A DNA stretch of 64,000 nt, taken from Hysterangium stoloniferum. Taxonomy: Eukaryota; Basidiomycota; Agaricomycetes; Hysterangiales; Hysterangiaceae. Location of the stretch: positions 434,001-498,000 of the forward strand of contig WHVD01000008.1 of the NCBI GenBank assembly GCA_015178975.1, written 5' to 3'. A program made the translations under genes and the position numbers. Positions 21,019-32,042 of this stretch are shown here, one piece after another (position 1 is the first letter of the stretch; every line of letters begins with the position of its first letter). Under the pieces are notes generated by a model. It searched no databases and was not told the origin of the DNA. It saw only the letters and a list, made by a program, of their open reading frames with translations.

Positions 21019-24000
21019 TTAGTACATGGAGCTGCCAAAATATGTGTTGGCCTTCAGAGTGTCAGGATGATCTGGTCTATGGATAGACTCCAACACCTCA
21101 ACAATAAGCTTCTCTGCCTCATCATGTTTTTCCAGATCATGGAAAGTGACTGCTAAGAGGACCTTGGCCCTAAGAGTGTCAAGGTGATTTGGCCCTAGGA
21201 TATGTTGCTGGGCTTCCAACACCTGCACCTTAAGCTTCTCAGCTTCATCATGCATTCCCAGATCACGGAAAGTGACTGCTAAATGAGCCTTGGCCCTAAG
21301 AGTGTCAGGATGATCTTCTCCCAGGATACACTGGTGTGTGGCCAACACCTGGCGCTCAAGCACCAATGCCTTCTTGGGCATTCCTAGGTCATGGAAAGTG
21401 GCTGCTAAGTCAGTCTTGGCCCTCAGAGTGTCAGGATGATCTGGCCCTAGGATACACTCCAACACCTGAACCTTTAACTTCTCTGCCTCATCATGTTTTC
21501 CCAGATTATGGAAAGTAACAGCTAAGTGGGCCATGTTCCTAAGAATGTCAGGATGATCTGGCCCTTTCATATGCTCCAACTTAATCTTCTCAGAATCATC
21601 ATTATACTTCTGGGTTTCCAAAACCTGAATCCTAATTTTCTCAGAAACATCATGCTTTCCTAGATCCTGGAAAGTGACTGCTAAATGAGCCTTGGTCCTA
21701 AGAGTGTCAGGATAATTTGCCCCCAGGATATGCTGCTGTGTTTTCAACACCTGAAGCTCAAGCACTAATGCCTTCTTGGGCATTCCCAGGTCATGGAAAG
21801 TGACTGCTAAGTCAGCCTTGGCTCTCAGAGTGTCAGGATGATTTGGCCCTAGGATATGCTGCTGGATTTCCAGCACCTCAGTCTTAAGCTTCTTAGCCTC
21901 ATCATGCTTTCCCACATCACGGAAAGTCACTGCTAAACGAGCCTTGGCCCTAAGGGTGTCAGGATGATCTTGCCCCAGGATATGCTGCTGGTGGTTCAAC
22001 ACATCCATCTCAAGAGCCTCTGCCTCATCATGTTTCCCAAGATCATGAAAAATGACTGCTAGGTTTACCTTGATCAACAAAGTGCTTGGGTGCTCTGGGC
22101 CTAAATTATGCTGCCTACTCTCTAATACTTTAAGTCCCAGTGCCTCTGCCTTCTTAGACCGTCTTAGAATAAGGTAGGGGACAATTAGATCTCCCATTAC
22201 ATACATTGCAGCTGATTGTTCTCCTCCTGTAAACACCTTGTCTTTCTTCATAACCTCTTTCAATACAATTTTCACATTTTCCCAATGGTCAAGCCCTCTT
22301 AATACATCTGAAAGCCTATTGGACATATCATTGTAATAGTCATAGTTTTCTTTTACATAAAAATTGTTGCTTTTCAAAGCTTCAATGTAAGGTAGAAGGT
22401 TATGTTGCCCCACATCAGCAGTGGTAATAAAGCCAGTCAGTGCATGTAACTCTACACTTCTTCCTAAAAGTAGTGGAATAATAGCAATATGTCCACTTTG
22501 CACAGCAGCAATGAGTGCAGGGTTAAGTGATATACTCTGTAGGCTGTTGCCTACTTTAGCTAGTAATGCTGTGACTACAGTGTATAGACCATAATGTGAA
22601 GCCATATTGCCTGGCAGATTATGGTAATAAGAGTCCGAGAACTGTTGAATATGACTTTTAGCCCATATGCAAAAGGGCTGGCTATTCTTTTCAAAAAGAG
22701 CTATTATGAGATAATGCTCATTTTTGAACATGATAATATGGTCAAATTTGGCATGTTTAATCCAATTTGAAGTAGCATATCTAAGCAAATGGTAGGTCTC
22801 AAGACCCTTCCTCTGGTCATCTCTTAAGTCTGATGGCACATCTTCAAACTGAAGGAAATATAGAAGACACATTCTTGCTATCAATTGATATGCCACTTTT
22901 GTCTCAATATAGATGTGATCTAGCAGCCCCACAGCTTCAGGACTGAATCTAAAATACTCCTTGACTGATAGATGAGCTAGTTTAATTTTTCCTATAGACA
23001 AATATCATTAGGATCATAATGTATTGCTAAGAATGAAAATACCAGACCTTCTGTTTGGATTAGAAGACCAGCTGAAATATTGAGAAAGTCCAAAAGATTT
23101 TGAAGAATAGCTGGAGAGTCAGAAAAAGTATTCATGTTACCAACTTTGCAATCAACATTGATTCCTAGAATTTCTTCCAATTGCTCAACTTCCAAAGGCT
23201 CCAGTGAAAATGCTAGCCACTGAAATAATGTGGCTGCAACTGCTCTCTGTTGCTTAGGAATCCTACAAATTATCTGGGTATAAGTGCTATAAAGGTCAAG
23301 TGGCATCCATCTCAACTGCTCCTCAAGTCTGGTAATACTATAACATGTAGAGAGAGCTTTGAGTTGTAGGACTACCCATCGGAATCTGAAAATCCAAATA
23401 TATTGTTATGCAAGTACCAACCCAATAGAATATGCAATATAACTTACACTCCCTGAGAATTTTCATTTAATGTCTTGAAGATTTTGTTCTGAATACTCTC
23501 ATCTAGTGATGAAAAGGCCACCTCATCCTGAAGTGCAGAACAGATATAATTTGAAACATCATCATTATTAGGTGCATTGTGCAGGACAAAGAAATCCATA
23601 TTCAATGCATCTATTTTCCCTTGAATAAGTTGCTGGAGTTGGGCTGTTGCTAGAAAGTGTAGACCCCTGCATCCTTGAACAAGCAAGTTATCCAGCCAAG
23701 TGAACAATGTTGATATGTCTGAACATTCATCCAAGGCATCAATTATAAGGTATACATGGGCAAACAAAGAGAGCAGATGCTGAAGTATATCTTGAAGAGC
23801 TTCCAGGGATGGTTGCTGGCTACCATCTTTATAGTGTTCAAGAAGCTGGGTGGGAATGTCAGAGCAAGTGGACATGAGTTGCTTGATAAGGGACCGAATC
23901 ATATTATGATGTAATTGATAGGCATCTTGGGCATCCCTGCCATCAAAAAAGAAAAATGCAAGAGCATATGACACATGTGCATCACAGTGTCTTTGAATGT

Positions 24001-25464
24001 CATCCACAATCATGGAACTACGCAATGCGGTTAGTAAATGTGGTCAATCCCAGGCTATCCCTACCATAAAATAGTCTTCCCACTACCGGCTATAAATATG
24101 GTGTATCAGTCGGGCATAATACTATGTCTCTACTACATACAGACACCGGATATGCAGAGAGATTGTCCACCACCCTCTTTCCATTTGGAAAAGCGGGGTC
24201 CATTCAAAAACCATGATCCCGTGCCCTCAGCATGTTGCGCTTGTGCTTCATTTAGGTTGATCCATGGATTTGGTGCAGACAGCCAGTCATAAATCTTGGA
24301 ATGGAGTGATGTGGTACCTACAGTTTGTGAATTTGATATAATTACTACAAATATTGTTATGATACCTAGATTATATGACGGGGCGCTACTTTGTAATTGA
24401 CCATGTGTTGCCTGCTGTGCAACAAAAGTAGATGTCGAGTTTTCCGCCATTTGCGCCAGCTTCATGGCCAGAAACTCGTAATCACTATCATCTGCTGAAG
24501 TGAACTTTATAAGTTCCAGATGATTCTTATAAATAGCAATATATTCTGTGTTGGGTGACTCTGACTGGACAGAAGAGTCCTGCTGGCAGTATCACACGAT
24601 GATTAGCAGATGCGCAAAGGCGATTGGGAATAAGTCACTTGCATGTATTAATGAATCACCCCGGGCCAGAGGCTGATGTGCCTCGTAGCAAATAACTGAG
24701 TGGTATCTATCGCTGATGGCATTGTACTGTGTTATGTCTTGCTCAAAACTCTCAAACTGCAGTAGCAAGCGGTTTGCGACTGCATCGCGAGCTTGCAGGT
24801 CCACTTCTAAAGCGCTCATAAGTGATTGAGCCCAAATTGTAAAGTTTCTAGTCTGATGGGGTGTCCCAAGGAATATGATGCCGTAAGTTGAGACCTCGAT
24901 GGCCTTGTGTTTGGGGAGAAATGAGAGGCGCGCCGAGTATGCATGTGTAAGAGCCTAAAACGCGTGAGTGCATCATAGGAGAGTATCAACATATGAAACA
25001 TACCCTTTTCAACAAAATTCCACCAAAACTATGGGCAATGAAGATTATTGGTCGATCCTACACCCAACTAGATTGGTGAATCATATCAGTGTCACAAGTA
25101 TTATAAACATACCTCCGTCTTTGTGTGCATACGGAAGGCGGACAATCTCTCAATGAAGTCGAGGGATAAATCATGCAGTGTCTTCTGTGACCTGTCCATG
25201 CTACTAACGCCCGCATCATAACCATAAGTTAAAATCCTGGCAGTAGGGACCATAGGGGGCAAAAGATCACGAAGCCAAAGAACTCCATTCCTCGCTGTAA
25301 AGGATTCCTCGCGGTGGCCCTCGATGCCATGAATGGCAACAATACTGCGAGTGCGTACAGGTCAACAATAGACCCGGGGTTTATATTACTTACTCAACGG
25401 CAGTGGGCTCTTTCCCCCGAGCGAACTCTTTCACTCCGAATTCGGATGTCTTTGCGGGAGCCAT
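21019..25464 (-). CDS. Alpha/beta-hydrolase-NACHT-TPR STAND protein (fungal NLR-like)
   Basis: Multi-exon gene, apparently intact. Exons: 25464-25394 (MAPAKTSEFGVKEFARGKE), 25344-25113, 25057-25004, 24954 to about 24690, about 24580-24141 (may hide one short intron near 24330), 24089-24065, 24017-23448, 23385 to about 23055, 22991-21019. Phases agree where checked. N-terminal hydrolase-like domain: VAIHGIEGHREESFTARNG, LTYGYDAGVSS, and nucleophile elbow IAHSFGG (usual GHSLGG). NACHT: Walker A GVSGSGKTIL on a 25-nt exon, Walker B LIIDALDECSD. C-terminus: about nine 42-residue TPR units with HPDTLRAKAxLAVTFxDLG. Such proteins are thought to detect non-self through the repeats and signal through the N-terminus. 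Nearest neighbours are mobile elements. Start choice: first ATG in frame upstream of the hydrolase; exon 4-5 splice is approximate. Confidence 0.88.
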
Positions 25465-26863
25465 GTCAGGGATGTATTGAGACAATGCAGTGGAAATGTT
25501 CGATGATGTGGTCAAGGCTAAGTGTGGGAACGGCAGATTGATGGTCACACGACACAAAAGTAAATTGTCACAAATATTTCATATTTAAGGATTACTTGTA
25601 TGTACGACATTTGGAAAAGGATACTTGATATATTGAAGAACGGGATGCTTCGGCATTTCCGATTTTCTCTCTTCAAAGGGATACCCTGAAAGCTTTTACA
25701 GTCGAACATCAGGAAGATTTGTCTCGAGAAAAAATTGTATCATGTACACAGTGTGATGTACGAGATAGAATGTTTCATTTATAATTCCTATCCTGAAGCT
25801 CAAATACAACAACCATTATCGTTTGATCTACATTAACCAAATTCCGGTTTCTGCATAATTCGGGGGATAATGTGAGGTACTCCATAGATCCGGGGCCAAT
25901 TCCGCATATGCCAATAAGATAAACGTCGATTTTGCTTTTAAATAAGGATCGCCTGTTTAATGGGACGGCCAGCCGGCGTGGAAAACTTAACGCACTTGGG
26001 GAACGGGATTAAAATAAGCGTTCGGAAGAAAAAAAGGCCATCTCGTAATCACCACAGCAAATCAAAGGGCAATGCACGATCTGGATGTAGAAGGTGGACT
26101 ACTCATCAGACAATATGACCAGCTACGGACGGTCGATCGGGATAACGATGCGAACAGTAGCTTACGGTTAATAGAGTACCTGACACATTTGTAAGGCCTC
26201 CCGAAGATTTCCTTCTTGCACAATGCGGCCCCTCACTTTTTACAAAGTAGGTGGACATGGGGAATAATATACGAACACGCTTCACTGTCGGCAAGAATTC
26301 AAACGGAAATTTTTGGCGACCGGGAGAAGAGGCAACTGCCGTAGCACCAACTTGCGTTAATGTCATTGGGATATACCACATGCAATTGGAAGAGACCTTA
26401 TTATTTTCAGGCGCTGAAATGAAGGGTATCCGTGTCAACATTGTTACTTCCATAGAACGATAGGACAGATTGCAACTTGGCCGAGGGACTAATGGTCCAC
26501 CTACAAAGCCTCCCACGATCAAAGAGAAATTATTCTGGGATGGAGGGCGTAGTATATTGGAATATGCCTATGATGGATGTGTTTTATAGACAAAGAGTAA
26601 ATTTTGAACTCCTCATGTGTGACCAGAGTCACGAGCCGGAAGCCCAAGAATATACTTTATCAGCACCAATGCAGTCTAGAATTAAAATTCCCATTGTATT
26701 TCAAGACCTTTTTGTGTCACCTTGTCAAATGGCTCAATACTGTCACACTTCCAAATATACAAAATTCAGATTCCAAATGAAATCCTTTGAATTTGATGTC
26801 AGACATTTGATGATGAAACTTTTTCAAACTCTGACCATGGACTCAGTCACAAAGGGAGAATAC
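25465..26863. other. Intergenic, no recognised gene
   Basis: The upstream region of the NACHT-TPR gene (promoter presumably in the first few hundred bases). Short open frames on both strands at 26106-26522 and 26477-26947 overlap and show no family motifs. Confidence 0.5.
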
Positions 26864-27300
26864 TGTCACAACTGTCAAAAAATGTCAAAACATACAAGAT
26901 CAACTTCGACAATTCTTCAACTCAACTTTGACAACATTTTGACCTAATGAACAAACTTTAACAAACATTCATCTCAATGAACATTTGACTTTATCCAACA
27001 ACTTCAACTAGCCTTCAACTTGTCTCATTTCAACATCATGAATGATTTTCATTCTTAAGTCATAAAATAGTTATAGGTAAACAATGAAAAGGGGACAATG
27101 ATAGGAGCAAAGGAAATCAGTCAGAAAATCTCGACCTCACTTGTACATTAGTATTTGTATTATTAATCTGAGTCTCTAATAGTTGTAACTCTTTGACATT
27201 ACATTTGTGAGCCTTTGTGTCTGGTATTAGCCTCTCATTCATCGACAGGATGAATTAATACTTCATCAAATGAGGCTTCTGTATTCGGTTTAGTGGAGTA
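26864..27300. repeat. LTR-like copy, relative of 4042-4495
   Basis: Starts TGTCACAACTGTCA and shares AGTCAGAAAATCTC, ACATTAGT, TTTGACATTAC and GTATTAGCCTCTCATT in order with the LTR at 4042. The 3' end is not clean, and no TSD was found. Confidence 0.7.
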
Positions 27301-28770
27301 TATATCAATTAATACTTTGACTTTATCAAAGAAATTCCAGCTCATATCAGTATGCCTGTGGGTACATAGACTCTCATGGGTGCATACATACCATAGTCTT
27401 GTGTACACTAGTGAGTGTAACTTGGAACTCAGACACTTTTACCCTGTAACCATAACTTGCCCGAGACACCCTTTTGAAGTGTCCTGCAAGCCATGATTGG
27501 GGTATTGTCTCAGCCATCTCAAATAGCTACAAGTTAAGACTTCACACATCACTCTTAGCTTGGGACTTTGCAATTGAAGCTCAAACCTTATTACCCAAAT
27601 GTGCTCATCACTACCAGTATCTCCTTGTACATTTCTATTCTTTTCTGAAAACCAATCTTATCTTTGTCCCACTTCATTGGACCTATCCCAATCAAAATTG
27701 TACCATAAAGCTCAATTCTATTTTCTGTCTTAGTCATCTCTAGTTACCTCACAGGTGACCAATCCCTTTTATGCCTGCATTGTACTTTGATAGTCAAAAC
27801 TATGATACCTACAGAGTCAACATTCAGTATATATCAAACAATTAGAATTTCTATGACTCTTCACACTTGGTGATGGCTCTTTTCTTAATGAAATTCAATT
27901 CTAAATGAACTACTTTGGGCACTCTGCTTTCACTGAAAACTTATCCATCCACCAAATACATGTAACTTGATATTTCAATGTAAAAAGATGGTATTTTTGG
28001 TGTATTAAATGGTTTCCATCTTACATGCTATCTCAATGGGATGGAAAGTCATCCAGCATCCAAATGGCAAATTATGTTAATAACATATTCCCCCCTGAGG
28101 TGGATGGTCCACCTTTTTTGTAAAAAGAGTCCAAAGGGTTTTTTGGATAAATCCTAATTTGTGGGGAAAAGATGGATAAGTTGTGTGGATGTGTGGATGT
28201 GTTTGGGATGGGATGGGGCTGGTGCCTACACTCCCAGATGTCTGCACCCTTACTAAACTGCCAACTTCTTCCAGTTATGGTGGAGTTTTCTACAAAACCT
28301 GTGGAGTCTTCTATGAAAATTTGAGAGTCTTCTACAAAAAGGTAAACAGCCTACCTCACAAGGGAATACTACTAGGCCTCACCAGACAATCACCATCCCT
28401 TTCCACCTAGACTTACTACAGAACACTGCTTTCCATTGTCCCCATCATTGTTATAAATTACCCATAATTTTAGAGTAGCTGTAGCCATATCTTCACTTAA
28501 CAGGTCCTTCAAATCAACAACAAACTACATCTCAGCATCTGCCTAGATAATCACCCAGCATTCCTTCCTTGATCACTGTCCCAAGCTCTAGGCCATTTCT
28601 TTCCCTGTATCCTTGCCAGACAACATAGCTCATTGTCATCTTGTAAATATCACCTCACAAAATATACAAATATAAATCAATTGTAAACCTACCTCATCTG
28701 GACTCTTACACCTGCCTACTAATCAGTATTCACTTCAATGCTGATGGTGAGGTATGGGTAACAGAATTGA
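27301..28770. other. Decayed sequence with a FunK1 relic at about 27985-28060
   Basis: About 75 bp (GGTGTATTAAATGG, then ATGGGATGGAAAGTCATCCA) match, with transitions, the FunK1 fragment at 56785-56860 (GGTGTATTAAACGG, ATGGGACGGGAAGTCATCCA). The remainder has no recognisable gene. Confidence 0.55.
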
Positions 28771-29288
28771 GTGCCATCCATTTTCATGGCAAGTTCATTT
28801 GGCAGGTGAGTTGTTGCACACTCCTTAGCAGATTCTGCCTTCTATGGCTACCATCCTGCTGTCTAGATGAGCTCACACATTTTGTGGTATCTATGAGTGT
28901 GTATTCCAGAACCTTAACCTTGTGATTAGTTCATCCCACATCACCAGTTCTGCTTCCCAAAATGACCACACTAGAGACTCTCGTTCACCAAGTGGTCCAA
29001 TCAAGTGATGGCTTGTTCTTACATATGTATGTAAAGTTTGAGAATGGTTGTTTCAACCCCAAGGCTTCTAATCATTCACTTTACCACATAAATCTGATAT
29101 GAGTCTCTGCTATCCTGAGGTAAACTTCAGCAGGAAGCAGCTACTAGATGGTTCAATTAGTCTTTTGCCCCTATACCCAAGTTTGATGATCAATTTGCAT
29201 GTCAGAATTGCCACAAGCCTCCACCAGAGTTTTCCTCTGGCTTCACCCTACTCAGGCATAGTTCACCATCTTTCAGGTCCCAACACAG
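28771..29288 (-). pseudogene. 28S rDNA relic (antisense)
   Basis: Read on the plus strand it follows the complement of eukaryotic 28S rRNA: GCCATCCATTTTC, GGCAGGTGAGTTGTTGCACA, CCATCCTGCTGTCTAGAT, AAAGTTTGAGAAT, AGCTACTAGATGGTTCAATT, CCTCCACCAGAGTTTTCCTC, GGCATAGTTCACCATCTTTC. Almost every CpG expected in rDNA is TG or CA. It is not a functional rRNA gene. Confidence 0.9.
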
Positions 29289-29420
29289 AAGGTCTGGTCT
29301 TGTAGTGAACACCTCAAGTAGTGAACACCTCAAAGAGACATGCTGGGTGTACAGGTGTGAGGTGTTGTCCCCTACATATATGTTTAAGCCATGGGGGCAC
29401 TGTAAAAAGAGTTCATTTGT

Positions 29421-30230
29421 TAATGATCCTTCCATAGGTTCACCTACAGAAACCTTGTTACAACTTTTACTTTCTCCAAACAACCAAGTTTGATTGACTT
29501 CTTGGCAATAGGGTGCCATCTCTGGCTCCCCAAAGCCAATCCAAAGACCTCACTAAGCCATTCAATCAGTAATAGCTGATGACTCATGCCTACTATGAAT
29601 TCCTCATTGAAGAGCAATAATTACAATGCTCTATCCCCAGCATGACAGAGTTTCACAAGATTATCCAGACCTCCCAGCCTAAGTGATAAACATGCTGGCT
29701 CCATCAGTGTAGTGCACATGTGGCCCAGAACATCTCCAAGGGTATCACAGACCTGTTATTGCCTCCAGCTTCCATCAGCTAGTCACTGATTGTCCATCTC
29801 AGAAGCTGGTGACCAGCCAAAGCTGGCCAGGCTATTTAGCATGGGAAGGTCTTGTGCATTATCAGAATTTACCAGACAAATCACTTCACTAACCAAGAAC
29901 AGCCATGCACCACCCATAAAATCAAGAAAAAGCTATCAATCTGTCAATCCTAGTTATTTCTGGACCTGCTGAGCTTCCCCATGTTGAGTCAAATTATTGC
30001 AGGTTCCACTGGTCATCAATTCCTTTAAGTTTCAGCCTTGCAACCATACTCCCCCTGAACCCAAAGACTTTGATTTATTATAAGATGCTGAATGACACAC
30101 CAAATTGAGGTTGTCTGATCCCTAGTCAGCATAGTTTAGTGTTAAGACTACAATGGTATCTGATTGTTTTCAATCCCCTAACCTTTGTTTGTGATAAATA
30201 AAAACATCCTTGGCAAATACTTTCAGTGGC
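29421..30230 (-). pseudogene. 18S rDNA relic (antisense, 3' half)
   Basis: The plus strand starts TAATGATCCTTCCATAGGTT, the complement of the 18S 3' end (normally CCGCAGG), and continues through AAACCTTGTTACAACTTTTA, GAAGAGCAATAATTACAATG, CAGACCTGTTATTGCCTCCA, TTTAAGTTTCAGCCTTGCAA and CTAGTCAGCATAGTTTAGTG. It ends near ACATCCTTGGCAAATACTTT. Small indels and pervasive CG to CA/TG changes mark it as a dead copy. Only about 130 bp separate it from the 28S relic, so the 28S 5' end, both ITS and 5.8S are missing. Confidence 0.93.
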
Positions 30231-30301
30231 CATTGATTTAGGTGTAATTGACACCTGTTTTAGGCATTCTTGGATTGATGAGGTTGTAATTGACCCTCTT
30301 A

Positions 30302-31450
30302 TCATACACAGTTAGTGTTATCAATCACAATATGGTGGGATGAAAGAAATGGCATTCCCAAGATAAGTGGTACAGGTAAGCTGACATTCACTTTTGCCTT
30401 AAAAACACCTGACTGCCATGTTCCCTTTCCTGATATGATTTTTAATTTCACAAATTCCTTGCCTTTCAAAGGTGTTTCTGCCAGTGATGATATGTTGTTT
30501 GCCTCAGCTAGGAGAGGAAATTGACATAGGCTTAGTTGTGAAACCAGGGCATCATTGCTAATCACTGTGCAAGGGCAGCCTATATCAAGTAATGCATTTA
30601 TTGGAAGAGGGAAGTCAGAAATAAGGGGTTCTGTAAGCTCTAAGGGTGCATAGAGATGAGGGACCATGAAAGGAGTTTGTGATTTGGGGCGGGGAATGAC
30701 ATATGTATCAGTATCTTCATCCATGCATTCTTCAATGTTTGCCAGGGCAAGACTGGGAGTAGTCTGAGGGGCAGCAGTGTGGGCCATTGACATTGTGAGT
30801 GGTTTGTATGTTGCAGTGTTAGGCCATGAGTTGGTGGTTTTCATTAGGCAAGTGTCCAAATGGTATCCTGTGTAGAAATTGCAGCAGCAAGTGCATCCTC
30901 CATGGTCTTGCAGGAGTTTTCATTCATCATCTGTTAGCCTGGGAAGTTCCATGCCAGCAGTTTTGGTGGTGGACATGGAGTTAGATGGAGGATCAGATAA
31001 TCTGGAGGCTAAATCCTTTCTTTAATTGCAGCACAGGGCACAGACAGTGTGATGTGCTAGAATCTGTTCTTGGATGATCTCTCACTGTTTACAAATGCAT
31101 TCATCACATTCCATTCCCTCATTGGTCCATGTGGCAAGTTCTGTTGAGAGGACCAGCTTGACAAAGAGATTGCACTTGAGTGCTTTGTCAAGGTTTACTT
31201 TTAGTTGTGTTTTTAAGGTGGCTGTTGATAGTGCAAAGGATTTGGCTGAGGTGGTTAAGATTGCATTAAGGTTCTCCATCTCAATTTTCCAATCTATGGA
31301 TCTTCAATTGCCTTGAGGGGTTGTGAGGGTTCTCTCCCTGATAAGGTGAGGTCAGTTCTTCTAGATACTGATCTAGGGTGAGAACATCAATACATTTTTG
31401 ATCTCCTTGGTACCAAGCATACACAAAAAACTGGTCCCTTTTTCAATAAA
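30302..31450 (-). pseudogene. LTR-retrotransposon gag/protease remnant
   Basis: The open minus frame 30859-30302 contains a retropepsin-like core: INALLDIGCPCTVISNDAL (active-site D-[T/S]-G appears as DIG), a downstream hydrophobic run, and PLILGMPFLSSHHIVID, the second conserved strand with ILG.P.L. Upstream frames carry LLQDHGGCTCCCNFYTGYHL, similar to the zinc-knuckle linker of fungal gag-pol proteins. Further upstream, the gag tail QFFVYAWYQGDQKC is visible with frameshifts. No RT, RNase H or integrase follows; the sequence stops beside the rDNA relic. LTRs were not identified. Probably a Gypsy-type piece, but the superfamily is uncertain. Confidence 0.7.
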
Positions 31451-32042
31451 TGATGGTTGTGTTTTTTTTCATTATTTGACTAGATCAAGGGTACTGTATT
31501 CTTCTTTTGGTATTTAAGCCAAGTCCTACTAGAAAATGTATTCCAGTTCCTATCACTAATATTTAAGTATCCCACGACACTAGAACGAGGTGGGACGCAG
31601 GAGCTGGGGTTTATTGAACAACAACCAGTGGTTTGGTATTTCATACTAGGACTTTAAAACCCAAATTCACTGCTATATTGGTATAGTTTTCACTCCCTGC
31701 CAAGCCTTGGGGTAAATTTCCCCGGGATCAAAAAGTCCCCTCTTCAATTAGCTTTTTTTTTTATAATAAGAAAGAAATTTTGTTGAAGGGAGGCAACATT
31801 GTGACAGGCTGTATTTCAAAAATATTCGAACTATATCCCAAAAGTGCGCGGTCATATTACATTAGGGGATGTATTCAGCAAAATACTAAGAGTTACAATC
31901 AATTTTTATACGGGTATGCTGGCATCTTGCATCACTAGCGAAATGGGTCCCTTGAGATTGGATCAGCCCCGCCTTCAGAATACTCAGTCTTCGGTGCCAT
32001 AGGCTGTGTAGGAGGGGGAGTTGATAGATCGCGCTGAACATA
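31451..32042. other. No gene seen
   Basis: AT-rich stretch with a poly-T run (31747-31761). No recognisable feature before the next Tc1 element. Confidence 0.5.

Noticed and set aside
29202..29519. 105-codon minus frame across the rDNA relic
   Set aside because: It lies within 28S/18S sequence and is open by chance.
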